A DNA stretch of 21,630 nucleotides, taken from contig CAZMFZ010000059.1 of NCBI GenBank assembly GCA_964565665.1, forward strand, positions 1 through 21,630, written 5' to 3'. The DNA comes from CAZMFZ01 sp964565665. GTDB lineage: Bacteria; Bacteroidota; Bacteroidia; Cytophagales; UBA9547. The position numbers were made by a program, and so were the translations under genes. Positions 6,742 through 14,820 of the stretch are shown in pieces (positions within the stretch are counted from its first letter, which is position 1; each line of letters begins with the position of its first letter). The notes below the pieces were generated by a model. It was not told where the DNA came from and did no database searches. It worked only from the letters and a program-made list of their open reading frames with translations.

Positions 6742-7653
6742 ATGGCAAAGCCTAGTTTATCCGTCCTCATTCCTGTTTATAACTTTTCAGTTGGTTGTTT
6801 GGTAGATGATTTACTTTCTCAATTAGAAAAATCTGCCATCGATTTTGAGATTCGCCTTTATGACGATTATTCCGATGCTTCCACCAAAGAATTGAATGGC
6901 TCATTAGCAGAGAAATCTCGTGTAATCTACAAGGAATTGCCACAAAATATTGGGCGCTCTAAAATCAGGAATCTGTTAGCATTAGATGCAGTATTTGATT
7001 TTTTGCTTTTTTTAGATTGCGATTGTGAATTGCCAAATGGCAACTATATACAAACTTATATTTCTTTGCTCAATGCCAATGCGGCTTCAGTCTTGAATGG
7101 TGGCAGGCTTTACAAACCATTTAATTATTATAAAACCGAACACTATTTGCATTGGTTGGCAGGCAAAAATAAAGAGGAAAAACTAGCTCTGCTTAGAAAT
7201 GCGAGCCCATACGGAAGTTTTATGCTTGACAACCTTCTGATTAAGAAAAGTATTTTTACAACTATTTTGCTAGATGAACTAATTAAAACATACGGTCATG
7301 AAGATACCAAATTCGGCTTTGACCTTGAAAAAAGAGCAATACCGGTACTTCACATCGAAAACCAGACCTATCATATAGGACTTAGCACAGCCCAACAATT
7401 TTTAGAGAAAACAAAGCTGGCAGTGATAGTACTTTGCCAAATGATTGCACACGAGAACATCGGAAAATCTACCCCAATTTACAAATCATATCAATTTTTA
7501 AAAACATTCCGACTTTCTGGTTTTGCTATTTTTATGTTTTACACTTTTAAAAATATTATGATGGCGAATTTAATTTCAAAACGGCCCTCCTTACTTATCT
7601 TAGATTTATTTAAGTTGGGGATAATGGTAAAGCAATTGCAAAAACTGAAATAA
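6742..7653 (+). CDS. Glycosyltransferase family 2
   Basis: This 303-residue protein has a GT-A fold start, LSVLIPVYNFSVGCLVDDLL, the nucleotide-binding segment LYDDYSD (about 39-45), NIGRSKIRNLL, and the metal-binding DxD motif FLDCDCELPNG (Asp92-Cys-Asp94). It would transfer a sugar from a nucleotide sugar to an unknown acceptor. The C-terminal part contains a hydrophobic stretch (FAIFMFYTFKNIMMANL) that may associate with the membrane. It starts 11 nt after ftsE, so it is likely co-transcribed. Another glycosyltransferase follows after about 80 nt, and both may act on the same surface polymer or glycolipid; this is inferred from position only. Confidence 0.88.
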   Translation: MAKPSLSVLIPVYNFSVGCLVDDLLSQLEKSAIDFEIRLYDDYSDASTKELNGSLAEKSRVIYKELPQNIGRSKIRNLLALDAVFDFLLFLDCDCELPNGNYIQTYISLLNANAASVLNGGRLYKPFNYYKTEHYLHWLAGKNKEEKLALLRNASPYGSFMLDNLLIKKSIFTTILLDELIKTYGHEDTKFGFDLEKRAIPVLHIENQTYHIGLSTAQQFLEKTKLAVIVLCQMIAHENIGKSTPIYKSYQFLKTFRLSGFAIFMFYTFKNIMMANLISKRPSLLILDLFKLGIMVKQLQKLK

Positions 7654-7731
7654 ATCTCAATTACCATCGTTTTTGAAAGCCATATATCGAACATTTTAGC
7701 TAATTTTCGAACTCGTGCATTTTAATAAAAT

Positions 7732-8805
7732 ATGAAGTTCTTATTTGTAGTACAAGGTGAAGGTAGAGGCCACATGACACAGGCGATTGCATTGCAAAAT
7801 ATGCTACTCAAACATGGTCACGAAATATCGGCTGTAGTGATAGGAAGGAGTGAAAGAAGGGAAATTCCTCAATATTTCTATGATAATATCAAAACAGAAA
7901 TCATTCCTATTCATAGCCCCAACTTCCTCACCGATAAAGACAATAAAACGGTAGATTTACCTAAAACACTAAGCCATAATTTACCTAGAATCCCATTTTT
8001 TTGGAAGAACGTACTCAAGATTAAGCGATTGGTAGAGCTTCATAAGCCCGATTACGTAATCAATTTCTACGATTTTCTTTGTGGGGTATATTTCGGAAAT
8101 TTCAAATCTAAGGCCAAACATATTTGTATTGGGCATCAATATTTACTGGAACACAAAGATTTTCAGTTTCCTGTTATAAGCAAGGTAGATAAATTTTGGT
8201 ATTTCGTAAATACCTGGATTACTTCACAAAATGCCTATTTGAAATTGGCATTATCATTTCGTGAAGTACCAAATGATATGAAGACAAACATTAAAGTAGT
8301 ACCGCCTCTTTTGAGACAAGAAGTTTTGGAAATACAGACCGGTAATGGCGATTATTTACAAGCCTATGCCGTAAATGCAGGCTATACGAACGATATTATT
8401 GCCTGGCATAGAAATCACAAAGACGTGAAAATTCACCTTTTTTCAGATAGGAAAGACATTGAAGACGGCACTGTAATAGATGAAACGCTTATTTTCAATA
8501 GAGTAGACGACAAGAAATTTATCAATTCGATGAAAGATTGCAAAGCTTATGCGAGTACGGCAGGTTTTGAATCGATATGCGAGGCTATGTATTTGGGCAA
8601 ACCAGTATTGCTAGTGCCGCCAAAAGGGCATTTTGAACAGCAATGCAATGCTTTAGATGCTGTATTATCCGGAGCTGGCATCAAAAGCACTTTCTTCGAT
8701 ATAGAATCTTTAATAAATTTTGTAGATTCTCATAAGGCACATTCTAATGAAACTTTCAAAAAATGGGTAGATTCTGCCGAAGAGTTATTTTTGAAATATT
8801 TATAA
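7732..8805 (+). CDS. GT-B type glycosyltransferase (MurG/UGT-like)
   Basis: This 357-residue protein has a GT-B layout. The N-terminal glycine-rich loop is VVQGEGRGHMTQAIAL (about 6-21), as in MurG and related glycosyltransferases. The C-terminal nucleotide-sugar binding block is STAGFESICEAMYLGKPVLL followed by VPPKGHFEQQCNA (about residues 277-309), where the conserved Glu, Gly-Lys-Pro and Gln positions are recognised. No signal peptide is present; it is likely peripheral on the cytoplasmic face. The acceptor is unknown. Proteins of this sort are often annotated simply as glycosyltransferase family protein (COG1819-like) in Bacteroidota. About 80 nt separate it from the GT2 gene. Confidence 0.83.
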   Translation: MKFLFVVQGEGRGHMTQAIALQNMLLKHGHEISAVVIGRSERREIPQYFYDNIKTEIIPIHSPNFLTDKDNKTVDLPKTLSHNLPRIPFFWKNVLKIKRLVELHKPDYVINFYDFLCGVYFGNFKSKAKHICIGHQYLLEHKDFQFPVISKVDKFWYFVNTWITSQNAYLKLALSFREVPNDMKTNIKVVPPLLRQEVLEIQTGNGDYLQAYAVNAGYTNDIIAWHRNHKDVKIHLFSDRKDIEDGTVIDETLIFNRVDDKKFINSMKDCKAYASTAGFESICEAMYLGKPVLLVPPKGHFEQQCNALDAVLSGAGIKSTFFDIESLINFVDSHKAHSNETFKKWVDSAEELFLKYL

Positions 8806-8964
8806 TCAATACTTTTTTGGCATCAATTTGAGTAATTTTGATGTTAGGGATTATAATTTGAAGATTGCTATTCTTCACACCTTTAATAGCGTTTGCAATT
8901 TTATAACTACATTCAAAATATTGGCAACTAACTTATAGCTCTCTTGATGGGGCATCTTATTAAA

Positions 8965-9375
8965 ATGAAAATATCACATATCATAGCAATAGTAGTAATA
9001 GGAATAGCGATTGCGGTAATAGTTTCCACGGCAGGAGATGCCAGCAGCTATGTGAGTTTTAAAGAAGCCATTGCTATGGAAAATGACGGAGACGATACCA
9101 AAGTTCACATAGTAGGCAAGCTTAAAAAATCACAACAAGGGGAAATACAAGGCATGGTGTATGTGCCGCAACTCGACCCCAATTACTTTGAATTTCAATT
9201 GGTAGATCAGAATAATGAAATAAAAAAAGTAGTGTTTCCAAATCCTAAGCCACAAGATTTTGAGCGCTCAGAGCAAGTAGTAGTAATTGGCAGCATGAAA
9301 AAAGGTGTGTTTGTCTGTGATAAAATACTAATGAAATGCCCTTCTAAATACCAAGAAACGGAGATAAAAGCTTAA
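8965..9375 (+). CDS. ccmE: Cytochrome c maturation haem chaperone CcmE, Cys variant
   Basis: I chose the ATG at 8965 (136 residues, MKISHIIAIVVIGIAIAVIV) because the membrane anchor begins there; a TTG at 8944 and an ATG at 8947 add a poorly matching prefix. After one N-terminal transmembrane helix (about 4-24) comes the periplasmic OB-fold: VHIVGKLKKSQQGEIQGMVY, then YFEFQLVDQNNEIKKVVFPN, then VVVIGSMKKGVFVCDKILMK. CcmE carries haem covalently from CcmC to the CcmF ligation complex. In enterobacterial CcmE the haem binds a His in H-x-x-x-Y near the C-terminus; here the equivalent place reads KCPSKY, with Cys125 and Tyr129 (C-x-x-x-Y). Such Cys forms are known in some bacteria and archaea. 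No other ccm gene is in the window. Confidence 0.85.
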   Translation: MKISHIIAIVVIGIAIAVIVSTAGDASSYVSFKEAIAMENDGDDTKVHIVGKLKKSQQGEIQGMVYVPQLDPNYFEFQLVDQNNEIKKVVFPNPKPQDFERSEQVVVIGSMKKGVFVCDKILMKCPSKYQETEIKA

Positions 9376-9424
9376 AAATAGTTAGTTATTCCCCAAATCA
9401 TACTTTCATCTTTAATTCATTAGT

Positions 9425-9763
9425 TTGTTCTCCAAAATCAAAGAAAATATTGAAGGCTATATACTCACCAAAGTAGAATTGTTGAAACTCGAAGTAGAAG
9501 AGCAATTGGTATTGAGTTTGGTGAAAATGGTAAAATTGCTGCTTTTCGGAATTGTAGGCTCGCTGTTCTTGCTTTTTCTAAGTATTGCGATTGCCCAAAT
9601 GATTAACAATGCAATGGAAAGTAGGATATGGGGCTATTTGATAATTTCCTTTTTTTATCTTTCAATACTAGTAATTTTATACTTTTACAGAAACTACGAC
9701 CAAGTTTTTCAAATTTATTTTGATAAAAAAAATAAACAACAGCCCAATGAGCAACAAACCTGA
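9425..9763 (+). CDS. Holin-superfamily-like membrane protein (Phage_holin_3_6/DUF1469 type)
   Basis: This 112-residue protein begins with an amphipathic helix (MFSKIKENIEGYILTKVELL, KLEVEEQ) followed by two transmembrane helices (about 37-58 and 70-88) and a charged, Gln-rich tail. The pattern, with 'E-Y--TK-ELLKLE' before the first helix, is that of the DUF1469/putative holin III superfamily common in Bacteroidota chromosomes. Despite the name, nothing phage-like surrounds it. The start is a TTG, with no better codon near. Its last 17 nt overlap the next gene. A role in envelope stress or membrane stability is only a guess. Confidence 0.72.
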   Translation: MFSKIKENIEGYILTKVELLKLEVEEQLVLSLVKMVKLLLFGIVGSLFLLFLSIAIAQMINNAMESRIWGYLIISFFYLSILVILYFYRNYDQVFQIYFDKKNKQQPNEQQT

Positions 9764-10184
9764 AATTGAAGAGAAAAGAAAAGCTTTGCAATTGAAAAGT
9801 GAAGAATTTGGGCAAAATTTAACCCAAGAAGTAGATTCTCTAAAACATAAAGCAGTAGATGCTGGCAAATATGCCTTGGTGGCTGCAGGATTAGCAGTCG
9901 CAAGTCTAATTGTAGCAAAGTTTATTTATACTATGATTGTGGGAGGCGATTATGACGAAGAATCTACCAAATCGAATTCGCAGATTATACATTTGCCATC
10001 TGACCAACAAGGCTCTTTTGCTCCTTTGTACAGAGGTGAGCCCAAAGAGCAATCGCTAATTATGAAGCTGATAATGAGTGCGATAGCTACTTTTATACTT
10101 TCTATTGCGAAGCAAAAATTAACCCAATTTTTAGAAAAAATATATGCCAAAGAGGCCAACAAAGATTCTAAACCTGCTGCTTGA
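9747..10184 (+). CDS. Small membrane protein of unknown function
   Basis: The ATG at 9747 gives 145 residues. The N-terminal 40 residues are charged and probably coiled (EIEEKRKALQLKSEEFGQNL, TQEVDSLKHKAVDAG), followed by a transmembrane helix (about 41-65, YALVAAGLAVASLIVAKFIY), an acidic/polar linker and a second hydrophobic or amphipathic helix (about 103-123, LIMKLIMSAIATFILSIAKQ) before a Lys-rich tail. It overlaps the holin-like gene by 17 nt, and the GGGP-synthase-family gene begins inside its last 41 nt in another frame. The pair with the holin-like protein resembles the small membrane-protein clusters (holin-like plus YtxH/DUF883-like) seen in this phylum, but I do not recognise a named family. 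Confidence 0.75.
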   Translation: MSNKPEIEEKRKALQLKSEEFGQNLTQEVDSLKHKAVDAGKYALVAAGLAVASLIVAKFIYTMIVGGDYDEESTKSNSQIIHLPSDQQGSFAPLYRGEPKEQSLIMKLIMSAIATFILSIAKQKLTQFLEKIYAKEANKDSKPAA

Positions 10185-10893
10185 GAAAAAAGCCAAAGGT
10201 GAAAAAATGTTTGCTGTGCTTATCGACCCCGACAAGGCAGATGAAGGGCATTTAGAAGCCATAATCGCGGCCTCTAATTCTCAAAAGGTAGATTTTCTAT
10301 TTGTTGGAGGCAGTTTGGTAACTACCAAAAATGCAGCATTTGTAGTTTCGTATTGCAAATCGCATTGCTCAATTCCAGTTATTTTATTTCCAAGCAGCTA
10401 TTTGAGTGTGAATGAGAAGGCAGATGCCCTTCTGTTTCTTTCGCTCACTTCTGGTCGAAACCCCGAATATTTAATTGGGCAGCACGTAGCCGCTGCACCA
10501 TTGCTTAAAGATTCTGCTTTAGAAATCATCCCAACTTCTTATATCTTGGTTGATGGTGGCAAAGCCACAACTGTGTCGTATATAAGTGGCTCTAGCCCCA
10601 TTCCCAACGACAAACCCGAAATTGCTGCTTCCACCGCTTTGGCTGGCGAATTGCTTGGCCACAACCTTATATTTTTAGATTGCGGTAGCGGGGCTTTGCA
10701 CACTATTCACCAAACTATTGTAGAAGCAGTAAAAAGCTGGGTATCTCTACCTTTGATTTGTGGAGGAGGAATAGATACAGCCGAAAAAGCTAAAATTCTT
10801 TGGCAGTCGGGTGCCGATTTGATAGTGGTAGGCAACGCTATTGAGAAATCTGTGGGTTTAATTGCCGAAATCGCGGCAGTGAAGTGGATGTAA
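10144..10893 (+). CDS. Geranylgeranylglyceryl-phosphate synthase family protein (PcrB-like)
   Basis: This 249-residue TIM-barrel prenyltransferase-type protein has the family motifs MFAVLIDPDKADEGHLEAII (about 22-41), FLFVGGSLVTT, VILFPSSYLSVN, LVDGGKATTVSYISGSSPIP, LDCGSGA, LICGGGIDTAEKA and LIVVGNAIEKS. The family joins a polyprenyl diphosphate to sn-glycerol-1-phosphate. In Archaea this makes ether lipids; bacterial members such as Bacillus PcrB use heptaprenyl diphosphate, and Bacteroidota members were reported to be active with unclear cellular purpose. The ATG at 10144 lies 41 nt inside the preceding gene. The helix ILNLLLEKKAKGEKMFAVLI is needed by the family, so a start beyond the overlap is unlikely. 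The protein should be cytoplasmic and membrane-associated. Confidence 0.88.
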   Translation: MPKRPTKILNLLLEKKAKGEKMFAVLIDPDKADEGHLEAIIAASNSQKVDFLFVGGSLVTTKNAAFVVSYCKSHCSIPVILFPSSYLSVNEKADALLFLSLTSGRNPEYLIGQHVAAAPLLKDSALEIIPTSYILVDGGKATTVSYISGSSPIPNDKPEIAASTALAGELLGHNLIFLDCGSGALHTIHQTIVEAVKSWVSLPLICGGGIDTAEKAKILWQSGADLIVVGNAIEKSVGLIAEIAAVKWM

Positions 10894-11305
10894 AGATTGC
10901 TTGATAAAGAGTTGCGAAATATTCATTTCTTCATCATTCATGATATTATTCTATATTCAAAACCAAGTAAAGAATAATATATTGTGGATATTTGTATTTA
11001 AACGTGGATTGAAATTGCTAAACTTATAATTGGTGGCGAAATAATGGCAACAATAATTAGTTTGAAACCTTTGATAAAATCAAGCTATTGTTGGTGTGTT
11101 ATTTTGTATCACTAACTTATTTTAACCACAGGCTTCTATATTCACTCTAACTCATCAAAATAGTAAATATGGCTTTTGTAATATATATATATCCGCAATT
11201 GGCGGTCTTTGCATGTTGGCAGGGATTGGCGTTATTATTATCCAATACAAACAGAAAAGAATGATTCATACAAGATAATAAGTAGTCATTCTTAACCCTT
11301 TTTTA
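10894..11305. other. 412-nt intergenic region with hairpins and a cryptic ORF
   Basis: No convincing gene was found here. It holds a 10-bp inverted repeat at 10943-10980, an (AT)-rich run near 11181-11192, a small palindromic hairpin (CCGCAATTGGCGG, about 11193-11205), and a frame open from 11126 to 11278 whose end reads AIGGLCMLAGIGVIIIQYKQ then KRMIHTR, resembling a transmembrane C-terminus. This frame has no ATG before 11213. A second frame starts at an ATG at 11169 and ends after about 32 codons. It may be the remains of a small membrane protein gene or chance. No TAnnTTTG promoter was spotted for the following gene. Confidence 0.4.
10943..10980. repeat. 10-bp perfect inverted repeat downstream of the GGGP-synthase gene
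   Basis: ATATTATTCT (10943-10952) and AGAATAATAT (10971-10980) are exact reverse complements, separated by 18 nt, 50 nt after the stop codon of the GGGP-synthase-family gene. It could form a weak A+T-rich stem in the 3' end of that transcript; no T-run follows, so I do not call it a terminator. Confidence 0.4.
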
Positions 11306-12757
11306 ATGAAACTCACCTTTTTTGGTGCCGCACAGCAAGTTACCGGCTCAATGTATTTGCTTGAAACAGCTGATAATTATAAAATCTTGGTTGATTGTGG
11401 GCAAGATATGGAGAAGTCAAAAAATAAAGAGGAAATAATTCTCAAAAATCCTGAGAAATACCTCTTAAATAAAAAGAATCCCACCTCTATCTTCCCTTTT
11501 GAAGCCTCTGATATTGATGTGGTTATACTCACCCATGCCCATATAGATCATTCGGGCAGGCTGCCTCTACTTTTCAAAGAAGGCTATGAAGGGCAAATAT
11601 TGTGTACCACTCCTACATTTTACCTTAGCAACATTCTGCTCCACGATTCTGCCAACCTCAATCAGTGGAAAATGAAAAAGGCCCTTGATAAGAACAAAAA
11701 TGCCAGAAAAGCTCCTATAAATATGGATGAGTTATTCTTTGGCAAACAAGTAGATCAAACCATGGATAGATTTGTGGCCATTCCCACCAATCAAAAATTT
11801 AAATTGACAGACAATGTTTCTGTTACTTTCAATCAAGCTGGGCATTTGCTGGGAGCAGCAAATTTGGTATTTAAAATAAAAGAAAGCGGTGAGGAGAAAT
11901 CAATATGCTTTTCTGGTGATATAGGTCGCTACGATTATCCTCTTTTGCAAGATCCTCTAATGCCGCCACAAGTAGATTACTTAGTGTGTGAAAGCACCTA
12001 TGGCAATCGAAATCATTCGAATAGAGAGTCGCCTGAAGATGCCTTGTACCGCATAATTAAAAAAGCTTGTGTAGACAAACAAGGTCGATTGATAATACCT
12101 GCATTTAGTGTAGGTCGTTCACAAGCTATATTTTACACCTTGAATAAGCTGTATCAAAATACCGATTTACCAAAAATTAGAATATATGCCGATAGCCCCA
12201 TGGCAATAGAAAGCAGCAAAGTTTACGAAAAGTTTGTAAGGCAGCTAAATATAGAAGCCCGCGACTTTTTCGATGAAAACGATGAACTTTTTGATTTCGA
12301 CAATTTCGAATTTGTGAAAGATTTAAAGCACAGCAAAGCCCTTTCTAACCATTATGAGCCTTGCATTATCATTTCAGCTTCGGGAATGATAAGCGGAGGA
12401 AGGGTAGAAAATCATGTAAAAGAAAACCTGGAAAACCCCAAATCTACCATTTGTATTGTTGGCTTTTGTGCAGAAGGCAGCATCGGACATGAATTGATGA
12501 ACGGAGCCAAAGAAGTGGTAGTGAAGAATAAAATGTTGGAAGTGCGTTGCGATATTGAAGTGCTAGATTGCTTCAGTGCTCACGGTGACCAAAACGATTT
12601 AGTGAACTTTGTGAAATCACAAAATCCAACCCGACTCAAGCAGCTTTTTTTAACCCATGGAGAAGTTGCAAGCATGAAAGTACTGCAAGAAAAACTCACC
12701 GAAATTGGCTTCTCAAATATTCGTATGCCAATGAAAGGAGAGGAGTTTGAACTATGA
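11306..12757 (+). CDS. Metallo-beta-lactamase/beta-CASP ribonuclease-like protein
   Basis: This 483-residue cytoplasmic protein combines a metallo-beta-lactamase domain with a beta-CASP domain, as in CPSF73-like RNA-processing nucleases. The start MKLTFFGAAQQVTGSMYLLE is typical. The metal-binding motif is THAHIDHSG (His77, His79, Asp81, His82), with further ligands in QAGHLLGAANL and SGDIGRYD. The beta-CASP part has LIIPAFSVGRSQAI and IIISASGMISGGRVENHV, and the last ligand region is FSAHGDQNDL and LTHGE. Members cleave or trim RNA; the substrate is not known here. The ATG at 11306 is directly preceded by a T-run. It ends about 110 nt before nth, a gap that contains two weak stem-loops. Confidence 0.92.
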   Translation: MKLTFFGAAQQVTGSMYLLETADNYKILVDCGQDMEKSKNKEEIILKNPEKYLLNKKNPTSIFPFEASDIDVVILTHAHIDHSGRLPLLFKEGYEGQILCTTPTFYLSNILLHDSANLNQWKMKKALDKNKNARKAPINMDELFFGKQVDQTMDRFVAIPTNQKFKLTDNVSVTFNQAGHLLGAANLVFKIKESGEEKSICFSGDIGRYDYPLLQDPLMPPQVDYLVCESTYGNRNHSNRESPEDALYRIIKKACVDKQGRLIIPAFSVGRSQAIFYTLNKLYQNTDLPKIRIYADSPMAIESSKVYEKFVRQLNIEARDFFDENDELFDFDNFEFVKDLKHSKALSNHYEPCIIISASGMISGGRVENHVKENLENPKSTICIVGFCAEGSIGHELMNGAKEVVVKNKMLEVRCDIEVLDCFSAHGDQNDLVNFVKSQNPTRLKQLFLTHGEVASMKVLQEKLTEIGFSNIRMPMKGEEFEL

Positions 12758-12766
12758 AGGCTAAAA

Positions 12767-12841
12767 TATTGGCTATCACCAATAAATGAAGGGTGTCAAT
12801 TATTGAGGGAAATGATTGTAAATAAAAGCGAAGATACCCTT
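12767..12841 (+). other. Possible stem-loops between the nuclease gene and nth
   Basis: TATTGG (12767-12772) pairs with CCAATA (12779-12784). Next to it AAGGGTGTC (12789-12797) can pair with GATACCCTT (12833-12841) over a 35-nt loop, with one G-T pair. The first could be a weak terminator, the second a leader structure of nth. No T-run follows either. Confidence 0.3.
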
Positions 12842-12868
12842 GGCAGGATATTAATTTAGCCATTTAAC

Positions 12869-13522
12869 ATGACCAAAAAAGACCGCTACAAAGCTTTTAT
12901 TGCCTACTTTTCTGAAAATATGAAAAATGCAGAAACCGAGCTGCATTATTCAAACCCATACCAACTTTTGGTGGCCGTAATACTCAGTGCCCAATGTACC
13001 GACAAACGCATCAATCAAATTACTCCAGCCTTATTCAACGCCTATCCCGAGCCTGAATTGCTGGCGAAAGCCAGTATTGCCGATGTTTTCCCATTTATCA
13101 GAAGTGTTTCTTATCCTAACAATAAGACTAAAAACATCATCGGTATGGCTCGAACACTTGTTGGTGAATTCAAAGGTATAGTGCCTGCCACGGTGGGTGA
13201 ATTGGTGAAAATGCCTGGTGTAGGCAGGAAAACAGCCAATGTAATTGCTTCCGTAATCTACAATCAGCCAACTATGGCTGTCGATACTCATGTATTCAGG
13301 GTGTCGAAGCGACTCGGATTAGTCGCTATCTCGGCTACTACGCCATTGGCGGTTGAAAAGGAATTGGTTGCTAATATTGCCGATAAATTCATTCCTTATG
13401 CCCACCATTGGCTGATTCTTCATGGCAGATATGTGTGTGTAGCACGCAGCCCCAAATGCAGCATATGCCAAATCACCCAATTCTGCAAATACTTTGAGAG
13501 GAAAATGGTTTTGCAAAAATAA
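12869..13522 (+). CDS. nth: Endonuclease III
   Basis: This 217-residue DNA glycosylase/AP lyase removes oxidised pyrimidines in base excision repair. The helix-hairpin-helix is LVKMPGVGRKTANVI with catalytic Lys121; the catalytic Asp139 is in MAVDTHVFRVSKRLG. The C-terminal 4Fe-4S loop has Cys190, Cys197, Cys200 and Cys206 (spacing C-x6-C-x2-C-x5-C), as in E. coli Nth. The N-terminal part (YQLLVAVILSAQCTDKRINQ) is also typical. It is the last gene of the long plus-strand run and meets panD tail to tail 23 nt later. Confidence 0.96.
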   Translation: MTKKDRYKAFIAYFSENMKNAETELHYSNPYQLLVAVILSAQCTDKRINQITPALFNAYPEPELLAKASIADVFPFIRSVSYPNNKTKNIIGMARTLVGEFKGIVPATVGELVKMPGVGRKTANVIASVIYNQPTMAVDTHVFRVSKRLGLVAISATTPLAVEKELVANIADKFIPYAHHWLILHGRYVCVARSPKCSICQITQFCKYFERKMVLQK

Positions 13523-13527
13523 CATAG

Positions 13528-13552
13528 GCCGAGTAAATGAATGATTTACGGC
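13528..13552. terminator. Hairpin between the convergent ends of nth and panD
   Basis: GCC plus GTAAAT (13528-13530, 13533-13538) pair with ATTTAC plus GGC (13544-13552) around the loop GAATG, with a 2-nt bulge on one side. On the plus strand it is followed by AATTTATTATTTT. It overlaps the last codon and stop of panD and likely ends nth transcription; it may work in both directions. Confidence 0.5.
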
Positions 13553-13893
13553 AATTTATTATTTTCGGTTGGGAATATTAGTGTTGGTTTCCAGATTTTG
13601 GCCTCTTCAAAATCCATAGATGCATAAGATATAACAATCACAATATCGCCTACCTGGTTTTTGCGGGCAGCTGGGCCATTCATACAAATAGTTCCACTTC
13701 CTCTTTCTCCTTTTATAATGTAGGTTTCAAGCCGTTCGCCATTGCTCAGATTCAACACCTGCACTTTTTCATTTTCTATCATATTGGCGGCATCCATCAG
13801 ATTTTCATCAATGGTAATGCTGCCTACATAATGCAATTCGGCTTGAGTAATTTTTACGCGATGTATTTTTGATTTTAAAACTTCTATGTGCAT
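13546..13893 (-). CDS. panD: Aspartate 1-decarboxylase
   Basis: This 115-residue proenzyme makes beta-alanine from L-aspartate for pantothenate. It self-cleaves between Gly24 and Ser25 (HYVGSITID), giving the pyruvoyl group on the new alpha chain. Other conserved parts are MHIEVLKSKIHRVKITQAEL, IENEKVQVLNLSNGERLETY and GTICMNGPAARK. The N-terminal residues and length match E. coli PanD. It lies 22 nt after panC on the same strand, so the two form a pantothenate operon that would supply both substrates-to-product steps around beta-alanine. panB and panE are not in the window. Its stop codon lies within the hairpin shared with nth. Confidence 0.97.
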   Translation of the reverse strand: MHIEVLKSKIHRVKITQAELHYVGSITIDENLMDAANMIENEKVQVLNLSNGERLETYIIKGERGSGTICMNGPAARKNQVGDIVIVISYASMDFEEAKIWKPTLIFPTENNKLP

Positions 13894-13915
13894 GTATTCG
13901 AATTGAGCCGCAAAT

Positions 13916-14761
13916 TTAGGTATTTACAATGAGATTATCTATCAATCGCACCTCTCCTAAAATTGCCGCTATGCAAATGGCATATTGTTGATTGGGATGA
14001 ATAGCATCAGCTAATTTGCCTGAATTTGAATCTACTAGGTCAACATATTCTAGTTTTAAACCTGCATTATTGATTGTTTGGGCAACTTTTATTTTGATTT
14101 CTGATAATATTAAAATAAATAATTGGCCAGCTGCCCATTGTAAAGTTTGGTAAATGATTGGGGCAATTTGTCTTTCTACTATAGTAAGCCTTTTGTTTCT
14201 GGACGAAATTGCCAAGCTATCGGCCTCACGCTCGGTTTCGATTATTTTTATATTTATGGGGAATGAAAATTCTCTAATCATTTGCTTTACCACCAAACAC
14301 TGTTGAAAATCTTTCTGCCCAAAATAGGCATTATCTGGCTGAATAATATTGAACAATTTGCTTACTACAATGCCCACACCACTAAAATGCCCATTTCTGA
14401 ATTGCCCCTCCAAAATTGTATTTAGATACCCGAAATTTATAGTTAGTTCTGGCATACCAAACGGATACATTTCTTCCACACTTGGGGCAAAGAGTATATC
14501 GCAAGCTATCGATTGCAGCAACTGAGAGTCTTCATCTAATACTCGAGGATATTTCTCTAAATCTACAGGGCTATTGAACTGAATAGGATTTACAAAAATG
14601 CTGCAAACTGTGATGTCATTTGCCTGTATTGAAGCTTTTAATAGTTTCAAATGACCTACGTGCAAAGCTCCCATGGTAGGCACAAACCCTATGCTTTTGC
14701 CAGATTTTTTTAGGTCATTAATTGCATTTCTAATTTCAATATTGGAGGTAAAAATTTTCAT
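13916..14761 (-). CDS. panC: Pantothenate synthetase
   Basis: This 281-residue ligase joins pantoate and beta-alanine using ATP. Visible family motifs are FVPTMGALHVGHLKLL (HIGH-type HVGH at 34-37), SIFVNPIQFN, NGHFSGVGIVVSKLFNIIQP (about 123-142), AYFGQKDFQQ (145-154) and the SRNK segment LAISSRNKRL (KMSKS equivalent). The C-terminal dimer domain follows (KLEYVDLVDSNSGKL, YAICIAAILGEVRLIDNLIV). It starts with ATG and precedes panD in a two-gene operon. The 59-nt gap to the upstream toxin gene could hold its promoter, but no exact TAnnTTTG box was seen. Confidence 0.97.
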   Translation of the reverse strand: MKIFTSNIEIRNAINDLKKSGKSIGFVPTMGALHVGHLKLLKASIQANDITVCSIFVNPIQFNSPVDLEKYPRVLDEDSQLLQSIACDILFAPSVEEMYPFGMPELTINFGYLNTILEGQFRNGHFSGVGIVVSKLFNIIQPDNAYFGQKDFQQCLVVKQMIREFSFPINIKIIETEREADSLAISSRNKRLTIVERQIAPIIYQTLQWAAGQLFILILSEIKIKVAQTINNAGLKLEYVDLVDSNSGKLADAIHPNQQYAICIAAILGEVRLIDNLIVNT

Positions 14762-14820
14762 AATTTCATTGAAAGTAGCTAAACAAAAGCAAAAAGAAGT
14801 AAAATGCGGATAGCAAACTC

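Noticed and set aside
9425..10184. Holin-like gene as a sign of a prophage
   Set aside because: The domain is common in ordinary Bacteroidota chromosomes, and there is no integrase, terminase, capsid, tail or lysin gene around it.
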